A stretch of 64,000 bases of DNA from Epiperipatus broadwayi (GCA_028023455.1 JAQFVV010006272.1:2126586-2190585); one strand, 5' to 3'. Shown: positions 37,601 through 48,979, counted from the stretch's first letter. Numbers and translations are program-made. Notes: generated by a model not told the origin, from the sequence alone.

Positions 37601-39037
37601 AAAATAATTATTATACTTACCAATTAGGGGATATAGAATCAGTTAAAGTTAAAAATGGAGTGGGATTAAGGCAAAGATGCCCTATGTCACTGATTTTGTT
37701 TTTGTTGTTTTTGAGTGAAATGGAGAAAGCAATAGAAAGACTAGGAAGAGGGGTAGAGATACCGTTAATAGGTGGCAAAGGAGTATATACTTTGTCGGGT
37801 CTTTTTTTTTGCGGATGATATCTTTTTATGTGCAGAAAGAAGAGAAGATATGGATATTATGTTGAAGACATGTACAAGGGTGGGTAAAGAGATGGGGATT
37901 AAATTTAGTGAAGAAAAATCAAATATAATGATGGTTAATACTGGGGAAAGAGAGGATGTAAATTTTTTATTGGGGGATATAAAGTTAAGAGTGGTGGATA
38001 GATATAGGTATTTGGGAATCATCTTATGTAATCAGGAAAATTGCTTGTATGAATGGGAGAAAAAATTGGTAAATGAAGCAAAGAAAAGAAAGGGTTTGGT
38101 AAAGAAACTAACAGTATTTTCATATAATAAATATGATGTAGCTAGAATTGTATGGAAGGGAGTTACAGTAGCAGGGTTAACATATGGTAATGATGCATTA
38201 TGTGTTAGCAAAAGGATTTTAGATTATTTAGAGAAAATACAAAGGGAAGTAGGAAGACATGCATTAGATGCAGAGGTATGGACAGCAAAGGAGGCAATTC
38301 AAGGAGAAATGGGATGGTCAAGTTTCTATATGAGAGATGCAAAAAGTAAAATGAAAATGTTTGGTAGGTTGTAGTTTATGGATAATAAAAGAATAGCCAA
38401 AATAGTGTTTAATTGGGTTATGAGTAAAGGGCAGGTAACAAGATGGGTGAGAAAGGTAATGCGGTATGCAAGTTTGGATAAAGAATTTATATCGGTATAC
38501 TTGTATAAAAGATGGGATGACTGTGTTAGGAGGATTTTTGAGTGTTATAGTAGTAAGGAATGGGATAAAAGAATAGAAGCATTAATAAAAAATAGGAAGT
38601 TGGAGAGATGGAGAAGTAGTATGGAGGGTAAGAAGAGTTTAAATATATATAGAAGTAAACGGAATATTGGAAGTGAGTTAATTTATGATAATAGTAAGGA
38701 AAGTAGTTTATTGTTTAAGACTCGAATGAGATCTTTAGCAACAAGAGAATATACATGTAAATGGAAAACTATGGGTGATTTAGCATGCAAATTATGTAAG
38801 GAAGGTATAGAAAATATTAGGCATCTATTGATTGAATGTAAATGCTTGAAAGCAGAAAGGGTACAGATAATAAAGTCATGGGAGAATAGGTATGAACAAA
38901 GTGACTATACAGAAAGTGAGTTATTAGCTTTTATGCTGGGTTTGCAAAAAGATAAGAAGGATTTAGATTTAAAGGTCATAGAGTTGACAAAGATCATGTT
39001 GTGGAAATGGAATGGGGCCGAATATGGGAAGACTTAG
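34676..39037 (+). pseudogene. LINE endonuclease-reverse transcriptase, broken
   Basis: Endonuclease blocks: KIGFLNMQGDRSEK, a VVEIHL Glu site, WGGGIGVILKK, the catalytic GDMNGH, TWSRNN, IDYVLV and NSDHNF. RT blocks: GLDGWAAEM, LFKGKGKDHRKLNNYKPI, FIDIEKAYDRVNR, GLRQRCPMS and FADDIFLCA. A C-terminal C-x2-C-x7-H-x4-C finger (CKLCKEGIENIRHLLIEC) lies at about 38795-38850. Damage: in-frame stops at 35012 and about 35100, the 35208-36076 insertion, frameshifts near 36640 and 36765, a poly-T frameshift at about 37805 just before FADD, and a stop at about 38372. The first 16 codons of the longest N-terminal ORF (from 34628) belong to the MITE, not the LINE. Confidence 0.88.
35208..36074. mobile_element. 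Tigger/pogo-like MITE inside the LINE
   Basis: 867 bp with terminal inverted repeats of about 23 bp: TACCTGTGTCTCGTTTTACG on the left and the complement of TTTTTACATGG-type end CAGGTG on the right, about four mismatches. A TA duplication flanks it (35206-35207 and 36075-36076). The left end continues with GATAGGTTCCTCAGAAAAC and GCGCAAACGAAATCGTG, phrasing I associate with non-autonomous Tigger elements. It has no transposase ORF. Omitting the element plus one TA puts the LINE endonuclease back in one frame across the junction, which confirms the boundaries. Confidence 0.8.
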
Positions 39038-39180
39038 AGTGGGAAATGGAAAATAAAGTGGCTAACAGGTTTATCTGGGCATAGTTGCTGAGATATTCTT
39101 GACTTCGTTTAAGGAGAAGCCAAATACATCACATCACATCACATCACGTTTGTAAAAATTTTCATGTGTTGTTATAGTTA

Positions 39181-39931
39181 TTCATTATTAAAATATTATT
39201 TATCATTATATATATGTTAAGCATAAAATTAGTTTAATATAAAAATAATTTAAAGTAGGATGAAGGAGTACATTTTCTCAAGTTTCTAGTGATGGCTAAA
39301 TTTGGTTTTAGTTCCAGTAAAATATAACTATACTATTCTAATAACTAAATTTCAAGTACTATTTCTATTAACATAATATAAATTCTAATATATAATCTTC
39401 AAGTAAAGATAATAGTAATAATTTTATATGATATTATATGGTGTAATTACAAAACATTTATATGCTACTATATCGTATAAGCTATGAGGGATATTTTGAC
39501 TATCAAACAAGCAAAATATTCTAAGTAAAAGAAAGAGCCACTACTTCTATCATTATAGAAATAAATTTACTTCAAGTATTAAAAAGATACTATATATGTA
39601 ACAGTCAAGTTTGTACATTCACACAACAGAATCCAGAATCCAGGCAAATAGATCAAAACTGACCAGACTGGGATGGCAAAGTCCCAAATCTGATCATGCT
39701 TCAACTTCTTTACCAATACTCTGTGACTCACCACCTTACAAATGACATACTTCAGGTTATACTCACTTTCCATTTCTTCTTGGTTGGCATAGGGCAGGGA
39801 GAAATATGAGACTCATGGTTTCATTTAGCATAAACTGACTACAAAATAATAATAGGTTGATAGCATGATGATAAAGATAGTATTTATAATTTAACATTAA
39901 TGCATATATCATTTATATATATATATATATA
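39181..39931. other. Non-coding AT-rich stretch
   Basis: Nothing recognised except the (TA)n at 39914-39932 into which the LTR element is inserted. Confidence 0.5.
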
Positions 39932-39932
39932 T

Positions 39933-41826
39933 TGAGCCGGATTGATTTCCGATTCAATGGTTTTATTACTAAAATTAATAAAGGAAGAACAGCTTCATTT
40001 TCATTAAATGTCTAATGCTAAAATTTTTATTATTATTTAAAACACTTACACATTTATATTTAAAGTAGATCATTTAATGTTTATAAAATTGATTTTAAAA
40101 TAGTTTACTTTCACCGCCTGTTTTAATCAATTTGATTAAAAACAGACAAGCTTGCTAATTATATATTCCTGTTGCTTTTATTTTAGTCATATTTTTAAAG
40201 TTAATTGTAAAAAAAAAAGCTGAGATTTAGTTTTGTATTTGTCGTTTTTGTTTCAATTATCTCTGGTTGGAAGTCTTAAATTAGATTGAGTGGAAAATTA
40301 ATATTTGCCCTGCCTGGAATATAGAATGGACACTAATGAAAATTTTGCGTGGGAAATGTAGCAAGGCAGGGATAGCCCACCAATTTTTGGAGAGAGAAGA
40401 GATTCATTATTAGATACACACTTGGATTATTGACTGCTAAGATTCAGATGGTTTTGAGTAGCTGTTCAGATGTTTAATTGCCTGCTAAAAACTTAAATAA
40501 TTATTGACAAATTTCATTGCTGTGCAAGATGTCAAAATCTACCGCTATGGGTTTTGCCATCATTAGAATGTCTTGCTAATTTAAACAAAGAACGGACCCA
40601 TGACTACCAGCTCTCCTTCAGTCATGCCATGAGCCTCTAAAATAAACACTGTGTCTACCTTGCCACTGTCAAAGGACCTGAAAGATGAACTATTGTCAAA
40701 TGTGTGCACTCGTCACTAAATCACTAGAACTCTGCCTTACCGTAAGCTAAACTTTTTCCTATTCTAGCCAGGGTAAATAAATTGCATTTAATTAAATCTT
40801 CACTCAATCTAATGATAAATAGGTTTTAAAATGGTATTAATTTTTTTTTTTAATTATTTGTACTCTTTTCTAGTATTTAAAGTGTGTCTTGGAATCTTAG
40901 TTTTAAGATTCCAAGTTTGTTTGCAATTTTCGTTTATCAGAAGGTGCATTAGGAGAATGTATTTTATATGTTTAATATATACCTGATTATTTCATAACTA
41001 TTACAAAATGCATTGGCAGTTTTCATAGTCTTTATTTATTCACCTGCCCTTAGTTGTAAAATAAGGAATCTTTAAGCATGTTTCGTTTGCGCTTTTTGTG
41101 CAAACAACAAAATCTTTTTGCGGGCTATTTGTTAAGTTATTTCTTCGGGTTGTCTGAAAGTAGTCATTACTTTCTGGATTACGTAAGATCATAATCAAAT
41201 ATCTTTTGCTGTCTTGTAAGTGAGATCAACCATGTTTACTTTGAATGTAGTATTACATGCAGCAGTCCTGCGGCATTTTAATGACAGTAATTAGAATATT
41301 ACTGCTTGGACGTTCGCGCTGGGTACGTTGGTTTCCGGCGGGACAGTAACTGTTTTATTATTCCTGATTCAGGAAGCTAAAGTTGTTGTTTGTTTTGTAA
41401 TTTTACAACTGGCCAGCAAGAAGATATTTTTCTAACCATTTCTTCTATTTTAAGTGAGATAATTTTGCTGCCAAAATGTTTTATGCCTTCATGTTTGTCA
41501 TACTCTTGTGCACTCTCTGGTAAATACGCGTATGTTACTATAAGCCACTTTTGTATTCATGGCTAGTGGTCTTCACTCTATTGCACAACTTTTAATAAAA
41601 TTAATAAATTGTTTAAACTTACTTTGGCTGACGTTTGTCTTTGTGCTTTGATTTTTCAACTGTTTAAATAATATTTAAGATATCTTGTTCCTCCCTGAGT
41701 GTAGTTTGGTGCCTTTTGATTCGCATATCCTGTCCACCCTAAAATAAATGTCTAGTTCCTACTTTCGGACTAGTGGCACCCCCAGGGTCAGCATATGCGA
41801 ATCTCAAAGATCTTTCTCCTGTTATA
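39933..41826 (+). repeat. 5' LTR
   Basis: 1,894 bp, aligned end to end with 44023-45921. It contains a perfect 12-bp stem hairpin at 40888-40915 and several AATAAA-type signals (for example near 40778 and 41601). Confidence 0.9.
40888..40915. other. Conserved LTR hairpin (5' copy)
   Basis: CTTGGAATCTTA and TAAGATTCCAAG flank a four-base loop. The same structure is unchanged in the 3' LTR at 44988-45015. Confidence 0.8.
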
Positions 41827-41840
41827 TATATAGTAATTTT

Positions 41841-41858
41841 TGGTGCATCATCGTGGAG
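41841..41858 (+). other. Possible primer-binding site
   Basis: TGGTGCATCATCGTGGAG begins with TGG, as expected for pairing with a tRNA 3' CCA end. It lies 14 bases after the LTR, farther than usual, and I cannot match it to a specific tRNA. Confidence 0.3.
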
Positions 41859-42319
41859 CTTCCGAGTTTTCAAATCCATGTGAGATTTCTTTTAGACGGT
41901 TGAGAAAGATTTCAGGTGTAAGTGGCAAGATCTAGTTGGTAGAGATTCGATTTTTGTTAATTATTGCATGTATTGTTGGAGCAGTTTGGTTGAACGGGTT
42001 TCATCTTTTTCATATGACATAAATAAATAAACAATAAATAGCGTATTTTCAAAAAAAAGTCTGTCGGAGTTAATTTTTTTTTGAAGAGTTAAATAGTTTG
42101 TCTTTTTCATATGACATAAATAATAAATAGAGTTTTTTTTTTTTGTTGTTGTTGTTTAAATAAAAGAAAAATAGTTTGGAGTAAAATTTTTGAAGTTAAA
42201 AGTACTAAAAATAGTTCGTTGTCTTCTTGCATATAAATAAATAGCGTTTTATTTGCTTTGAGATTTTTTGTTTAAAAAAAAAAAAAAGTTAATATAGCAA
42301 GTTAGCCTTGTGTAAAAAA

Positions 42320-43811
42320 ATGGAAGGTAAAGAAAAAGGCGACAGAGCGGCAGGTTTGGAAGAGAGCCCTGTTTTATTTAAATACCCCCAGATAGTAGAA
42401 AAAGAAGAGAGCGAGACACAGATGATGATAAAGTTGATAATAGAAATGAAACAAAGTCAGCAAGCTGAAATGAAAGAAATATGACAAGAGTTGCTAGAAA
42501 TGAAACAAGGTCAGCAAGCTGAGATGAAAGAAATACGACAAGAGTTGCTGGAAATGAAACAAAATATAGCAAATCAAAATAAAACAAGACAACACTCTCC
42601 ATATAGTAGTGCCATCTTGTGCTAACAAGAGCAATCAATGGATGCCAGAAGGTGATGTTTAGTGGCAAAACAAAATATAGAAATAAAACAGAGTCAACAA
42701 ACAATACTGCAGGAGTTGAGACAGGAAATATTGAAGAAAGTTGACAAAAATCAAGCAGCTATAAAAGCCATAGAGAAAGATCGAAATAAGGAGGTTCAGG
42801 AAGTTGAAATTTTAAAGGAAGAGATGAAAGAAGTAAAAGATGAGGTACAGCAAGGTAGTGTTAGGACAGGTAGTTTAGAAATAAAGATGGTACAGGTTGA
42901 AGAAATGTGCGAGGAATGGATAGACATTCATAAAACAACACAAGTAGAATTGGAGATGTTAAAGGAAGGAGAAATGCAGAGAGAAATAGATCTGAGGATT
43001 GATGGTGCTGTCAGGAAATTAGAAAAGATGTTTGAAGGCATAGAGGAAAGTAAGGATAATTTGAAAACAGAAGCAACAAACTTGTATTGATATGATAAAA
43101 GGACTCGAATATAAGCTAGCTGGGATGGAGAATAAACCTAGGGTGTTCTATACTGAAGACAAACAGTATGAAACAGAAAATGAATATAGGGAGTCGAGAA
43201 GTAAAAGACAGGAAGAGCCCTCCAGTAGATTCTTGGAAAAACAATTCCTAATAGAAACATTCAAGGCTGAGGTGAGAGAAAGCCCATTAAATCATTTAGG
43301 AAGTTTGGCTAATATGTTTCATGTCCAAGACTGGGCGGAAAGGGATAAAGTTACAGTAGCCAGTAACCATCTTCGTGAAACAGCCTCTGACTGGTGGCAC
43401 ACTTTATTCACCAAACCAAGAACATTTGAGGAATATAGGCATGCCATTTTAAGAACATTTTGGAGTGAAGCCAGACAAGATGGGATACTCTATAAAATAT
43501 CCCATGAGAGATATTCCAGCATTCGCGGTGAAACATACATGCAATTTTTTTATAGACAAGTAGCGAAACTCAAGGCATTAACGGCCTTTCCGTTGTCGGA
43601 CGATCAAGTCACGAGGACTATCCAACATAATATGCCACCAGACATACAACAAATGATGTCGAGTAATAATGGGCAGTCGATAAAAGAAATGGCCGAATTT
43701 TTAACGGCTGTAGATTTTGGCAATGTGTCAAGAGAACCTGTAGACAGGTTCAGGAGAGTAGATCGTCCTGACCAAACTCTCCATAAGAAGCAACCGCCTG
43801 ACCAAGCGTAA
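42320..43811 (+). pseudogene. Gag-like protein of the LTR element, broken
   Basis: About 490 codons from ATG at 42320 to the stop after PPDQA at 43811. The N-terminal third is a coiled coil made of near-repeats (EMKQSQQAEMKEI and EMKQGQQAEMKEI). The C-terminal part matches the Ty3/gypsy retrotransposon Gag domain: VQDWAERDKVTVASNHL, ASDWWHTLF, FEEYRHAILRTF, YMQFFYRQVAKLKAL and MPPDIQQMM. No CCHC zinc knuckle follows; the protein simply ends. Damage: a TGA at 42482-42484 where the parallel repeat has CGA, an insert at 42587-42666 bringing more stops, and a frameshift near 43085. Gag normally forms the particle in which the RNA is copied. Confidence 0.8.
42587..42666. repeat. 80-bp insert in gag, short dispersed repeat
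   Basis: Interrupts the coiled-coil repeats and is flanked by AAAACA on both sides (42581-42586, 42667-42672). Its core, GAGCAATCAATGGATGCCAG, also appears near 23900-23935 with small changes, and a weaker relative may lie on the minus strand near 47680-47720. Confidence 0.5.
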
Positions 43812-44022
43812 GTGATATTGATCGGACGTACTGTTTAAAAAAGAGAAAAAATATTTGGTTAAGGATTTATGAGAACGGATAAATGTTGGAAATGAAATAG
43901 TTTGTTTTTCATGAGTGCGAGGCAAACTTCAGCCAAATTTCTAGGGATAGTTTTTAAAATGTTTATAGTTTAAAAAAAAAAAGTTGCAGGAATGTTTTTT
44001 TTTGATCACGTGTTGAGACAGT
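43812..44022 (+). other. Untranslated interior before the 3' LTR
   Basis: 211 bases without ORF. An A-rich run with G at 43971-43983 could be the polypurine tract but stands about 40 bases from the LTR, so it is doubtful. Confidence 0.35.
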
Positions 44023-45921
44023 TGAGCCGGATTGATTTCCAATTCAATGGTTTTATTACTAAAATTAATAAAGGAAGAACAGCTTCATTTTCATTAAATG
44101 TCTAATGCTAAAATTTTTATTATTATTTAAAACACTTACACATTTACATTTAAAGTAGATCATTTAATGTTTATAAAATTGATTTTAAAATAGTTTACTT
44201 TCACCGCCTGTTTTAATCAATTTGATTAAAAACAGACAAGCTTGCTAATTATATATTCCTGTTGCTTTTATTTTAGTCATATTTTTAAAGTTAATTGTAA
44301 AAAAAAAAGCGGAGATTTAGTTTTGTATTTGTCGTTTTTGTTTCAATTATCCCTGGTTGGAAGTCTTAAATTAGATTGAGTGGGAAATTAATATTTGCCC
44401 TGCCTGGAATATAGAATGGACACTAATCAAAGTTTTGCGTGGGAAATGTAGCAAGGCAGGGATAACCCACCAATTTTTGGAGAGAGAAGAGATTCATTAT
44501 TAGATACACACTTGGATTATTGACTGCTAAGAGTCAGATGGTTTTGAGTACCTGTTCAGACATTTAATTTCCTGCTAAAAACTTAAATAATTATTGACAA
44601 ACTTCGTTGCTGTGCAAGATGTCAAAATCTACCGCTATGGGTTTTGCCATCATTAGAATGTCTTCCTAATTTAAACAAAGGACGGACCCATGACTACCAG
44701 CTCTCCTTCAGTCATGCCATGAGCCTCTAAAATAAACACTGCCTCTACCTTGCTGCTGTCAAAGGACCTGAAAGATGAACTATTGTCAAAAGTGCACACT
44801 CGTCACTAAATCACTAGAACTCTGCCTTACCATAAGCTAAACTTTTTCCTATTCCAGCCAGGGTAAATAAATTGCGTTTAATTAAATCTCTGCTCAATCT
44901 AATGATAAATAGGTTTTAAAATGGTATTAATTTTTTTTTTAATTATTTATTATCTGTATGTACTCTTTTCTAGTATTTAAAGTGTGTCTTGGAATCTTAG
45001 TTTTAAGATTCCAAGTTTGTTTGCAATTTTCGTTTATCAGAGGGTGCATTAGGAGATTGTATTTTATATGTTTAATATATACCTGATTATTTCGTTAACT
45101 ATTACAAAACACATTGGCAGTTTTCGTAGTCTTTATTTATTCACCTGCCCTTAGTTGTAAAATAAGGAATCTTTAAGCATGTTTTGTTTGCGCTTTTTGT
45201 GCAAACAACAAAATCTTTTTGCTGGCTATTTGTTATTTCTTCGGGTTGTCTGAAAGTAGTCATTTCTTTCTGGATTATGTAAGATCGTAATCAAATATCT
45301 TTTGCTGTCTTGTAAGTGAGATCACCCACATTTACTTTGAATGTAGTATTACGCGCAGCAGTCCTGCGGTGTTTTAACGACAGTAATTAGAATATTACTG
45401 CTCGGACGTTCGCCCTGGGTACGTTGATTTTTGGTGGGACAGTAACTGTTTTATTATCCCTGATTCAGGAAGCTAAAGTTGTTGTTTGTTTTGTAATTTT
45501 ACAACTGGCCAGCAAGAAAATATTTTCCTAACCATTTCTTCTATTTTAAGTGAGATAATTTTGCTGCCAAAATGTTTTATGCCTTCATGTTTGTCGTATT
45601 CTTGTGCACTCTCTGGTAAATACACGTATGTTACTATAAGCCACTTTTGTATTCATGGCTAGAGGTCTTCACTCTATTGCACAACTTTTAATAAAATTAA
45701 TAAATTGTTTAAACTTAATTTGGCTGACATTGGTCTTTGTGCTTTGATTTCTCAACTGTCTAAATAATATTTAAGATATCTTGTTCCTCCCTGAGTGTAG
45801 TTCGGTGCCTTTTGATTCGCATATCCTGTCTACCCTAAAATAAATATCTAGTTCCTATTTTGGACTAGTGGCACCCCCGAGGTCAGTATATGTGAATCTT
45901 AAAGATCTTTCTCCCGTTACA
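44023..45921 (+). repeat. 3' LTR
   Basis: 1,899 bp, same limits as the 5' LTR; carries a small insertion near 44947-44958 and a 5-base deletion near 45234 relative to it. The hairpin is intact at 44988-45015. Confidence 0.9.
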
Positions 45922-46050
45922 ATATCTAATATCTAAGACTGAATTAAATTAAAATTAGCCTATGAGAGATCATATAAAGCCAATGTAGTTTATATATATA
46001 TATATTATAACGATCCAAACGAAGTGGGAGATATTTGTTTTTATTGTGTA

Positions 46051-46094
<44 letters not shown>

Positions 46095-48193
46095 ACAAAT
46101 AAACACAATATAAAGAACAATTCATAGATGTGGCAACATACATAGGCATCACAATAGATTAGAAATTATCATATCATTCTCATCTTTACATAATAATTTA
46201 ATATGGGTGTGTGTGTATAGATGTGATCACTTGAATTATGCCTATAATGAAAATGCTGAATCCTATCTTTAAAGTTGTGGTTGCTATTTCATAAGTGACT
46301 TTACTAATCTTGAATAGATCAATTATTATATGGTTATACAATATGTATATTTTATCGAATGTGAGTGCATAAACTATCTCACTCTGTTATAGATTGAACT
46401 TAAGAATCAAGAGATGGTTTCAGACTAAATCTGAGTATTCATAAGGAGATAGAATTGGCTGCTATAGATCACTAACATGTGCTACAGCAGTAGCAAATAA
46501 CAATAATAGATGGCCCTGCAGATAGATTATGTTTTTCAAGGATTCTTGCAACCAACACCAGTATCTTGGTACTGAGTCTTCTGCTGCTTATGAGACAAAC
46601 ATCTAGAGTTTGAGAGCAGGGATAGTTTACTCACTTGCCTGGCATTAAACTTCAGGTCTTACTAATGCATGTCCCCAAAATAAGAGAATGGGATGGCCTT
46701 ACTGAGGTCCCATTTTTAGAGGATGCAGCAAAATGTTAAGTATTTGTTTGTATTTAATAATATCTAATCTGGCAAACAATAAGGTTATTACATATTTAAA
46801 ATTAATGTGTGTTTTAATGATAGCTTTAACAGTTTTGCTAATAGGAAACAGTTCTTAACTAGCATTATATATAAGCTACTTAAGGAAGTAATTATATTAT
46901 TGATCTTGTTAACATGTTTCAATCTACATCTTATATTAATAATAATTTAAGTAGGGAAAAGTATATTCAAACGGGTTTACTAAATAGATCAATGAATAAA
47001 TATACTTTCTACTTGTCTGCAAGATAGGTCTACTACTTATTATAACATTAATTAAAATCATAAATCAAATTTAGAAGAAAATCACAGTATTCAGTTATAT
47101 CAATCAAATAATTATTAGTAATAATGAGCACAGAGTGATTCATTATTATTACGAACATAGGATTTTGAAAGAGTGCGCATAATTGGCAACATTAAGAAAA
47201 ATAATTATACGAAGATATTTTGAAATTATATCTTCTCTAAAATTTATTAAATTTAAAGGCTCACTGTTTCATAGGATTGGCATATAATAAATATATCAAA
47301 ATACATTTTAAAATAAACCATAGAGAAATTGATAGATAATAAGAATTATGTGAAACATTAATTTGATTGAAATAGAATAAAATTACAAGGTAGGTAGGCA
47401 CATTACATAATTTAAAGGTTACTTAATTTAGACAGAGTTTAAAAATTAATATTAATTTGAATGTTCAAAGGTTTTTTAATGTTACATTTAGCTAGCTTTT
47501 AAGTTAAGAAATTGAATATTAAACATTAATTGATTCACAGCTCTGCACTTCTAGATTTATATTACCGATTTTTCATTTCAGCTGAACATGTAGGCACAGT
47601 GGTGTATCTCTATGTACTGTTCATGGTGTCTTCTTCTTCCAGTATGCTGTTGCTAAAGGATTTCATCTCTTCAGTGCTCTAATTGTTAGATGCAATAGAT
47701 GGCAGTAAAAAGTCACTGTTCTCCTGTGGAGAAGTGCTCAAAACTCAGCCTTCCTTAGCCAGACATCAAAATTTCAAGCTGTGTGGAATATAATGGCAGT
47801 CTCTCTTACAAAAAACTGATGTGTGCCCTACAATCTCAAAATATGGCCTATTTACACATATTAATCTTAAGCACTTACTTATCAAGAATTAATTTTACCT
47901 GAGAACCCATTAGTGTTGAGAAATTACATTAAAATTCCAGATTTTAAAAATTGATTTTAAAACTTTGTTTAATTTTTCAAGGCATTCACCCCCCTCCCCC
48001 CCAATGAATTTCAATAATGCCAGTTCAGTGACTTTACTGTATAACTGTTTTGTTGTAAACAAATTAGAGTATAAAATTGACTAAATTTAAACTGATTTGT
48101 AGATGCGGTGGCTTAATGCAGATTTTGTTTACAACTATTTTACTTTTAATTGATGAGAGCTAATATTTAATAAAACTAATTCATGCCATCTTC
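45922..48193. other. Non-coding AT-rich stretch
   Basis: (TA)n tracts at 45992-46004 and 46053-46087, the first followed by TTATAACGATCC. 47580-47830 is GC-richer, without a recognised gene. A C-rich run lies at 47989-48002. Confidence 0.45.
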
Positions 48194-48205
48194 TATATGT
48201 ATAAT

Positions 48206-48979
48206 AATATAATAACGTAAAAGCTAAACACCTTCAAACAGATACGCTTTAAAAATGCTTACGTGACAGCCAATCAGATGGAATAATGGCATCACATGGG
48301 ACTCTAAATTCTAAAACACAAGCCAGAACTATTAGAAAAAGATGGGACCCATCTTAATCTATGCCTCAATTATATTTAAATAAGCCAGACTAAAGCATTT
48401 TGAACTAAGAGTGTGAAGCTTAAATACCTTCACATTTAATCCACTAAATATTATATATATAAATTAACAACGCGAAATCATCCGATTTACAATGAAGCAA
48501 TATTTTTAAATCTAATGAAATGATATTAATAAATGTAAATATATTAAATTTAAGCGTAAGCATTTTTAAAGCGTATCTGTTTGAAGGTGTTTAGCTTTCA
48601 CGTTATTATAATATTATCTGTTTACGCTTAAATTTAAAATATTTATATTTATTAATATCATTTCATTAGATTTAAAAATATTGCTTCGTTGTAAATCGGA
48701 TGATATTTATTGGATTAAATGTGAAGGTATTTAAGCTTCACACTCTTAGTTCAAAATGCTTTAGTCTGGCTTATTTAAATATAATTGAGGCATAGATTAA
48801 GATGGGTCCCATCTTTTTCTAATAGTTCTGGCTTGTGTTTTAGAATTTAGAGTCCCATGTGATGCCATTATTCCATCTGATTGGCTGTCACGTAAGCATT
48901 TTTAAAGCGTATCTGTTTGAAGGTGTTTAGCTTTCACGTTATTATAATATTATCTGTTTACGCTTAAATTTAATATATT
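48206..48979. mobile_element. Fold-back element with internal copy of its end
   Basis: 774 bp. The left arm 48206-48559 pairs with 48622-48953; the left arm carries about 30 extra bases near 48448-48478. The spacer 48560-48621 is not unrelated loop sequence: it is the start of a unit (48560-48646) repeated directly at the right end (48896-48983) and inverted in part at the left end (48206-48262). TATATGTATAAT lies on both outer sides (48194-48205, 48980-48991), a possible 12-bp target duplication in AT-rich DNA. Both arms carry ACAGCCAATCAGATG or its complement. No ORF. Confidence 0.8.

Larger units (their letters stand above)
34676..39147 (+). mobile_element. APE-type LINE inserted in the MITE
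   Basis: A non-LTR retrotransposon whose 5' end abuts the MITE right arm at 34675/34676 and whose 3' end is a CATCA-type tail (ACATCACATCACATCAC, about 39128-39147). It is distinct from the RTE family: another coding strand composition, another tail, and a C-terminal zinc finger. An 867-bp DNA element (35208-36074) interrupts it. No clear target duplication is visible. Clade assignment is left open; the motifs suit the large group of APE-encoding LINEs outside RTE. Confidence 0.85.
34468..39178. mobile_element. Hairpin MITE split by a LINE
   Basis: The left arm and loop lie at 34468-34675 and the missing terminus at 39148-39178. The terminus ACTATAACAACACGTGAA is repeated inverted as TTCATGTGTTGTTATAGT, with one mismatch. 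Inside, 34503-34565 pairs with 34610-34675. TA lies immediately outside both ends (34466-34467, 39179-39180), fitting a TA target duplication. The intact element would have been about 240 bp. The LINE landed in the right arm, so the MITE is the older insertion. Confidence 0.85.
39933..45921 (+). mobile_element. Gag-only non-autonomous LTR retrotransposon
   Basis: A complete 5,989-bp element: two direct LTRs of about 1.9 kb around a 2.2-kb interior. The LTRs start TGAGCCGG and end GTTACA (GTTATA in the 5' copy), the usual TG...CA. ATAT lies on both outer sides, a possible 4-bp target duplication, but the left side is a TA microsatellite. The interior codes for a Gag-like protein and nothing else: no protease, reverse transcriptase, RNase H or integrase motif appears in any frame. 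By eye the two LTRs differ at roughly 4-5% of sites, mostly transitions, so the insertion is fairly old. Confidence 0.88.

Noticed and set aside
42378-42704. 108-codon minus-strand ORF rich in Phe, Leu and Ser
   Set aside because: Antisense of the gag coiled-coil repeats.
43971-43983. Polypurine tract of the LTR element
   Set aside because: About 40 bases from the 3' LTR instead of adjacent; kept only as a doubtful note.
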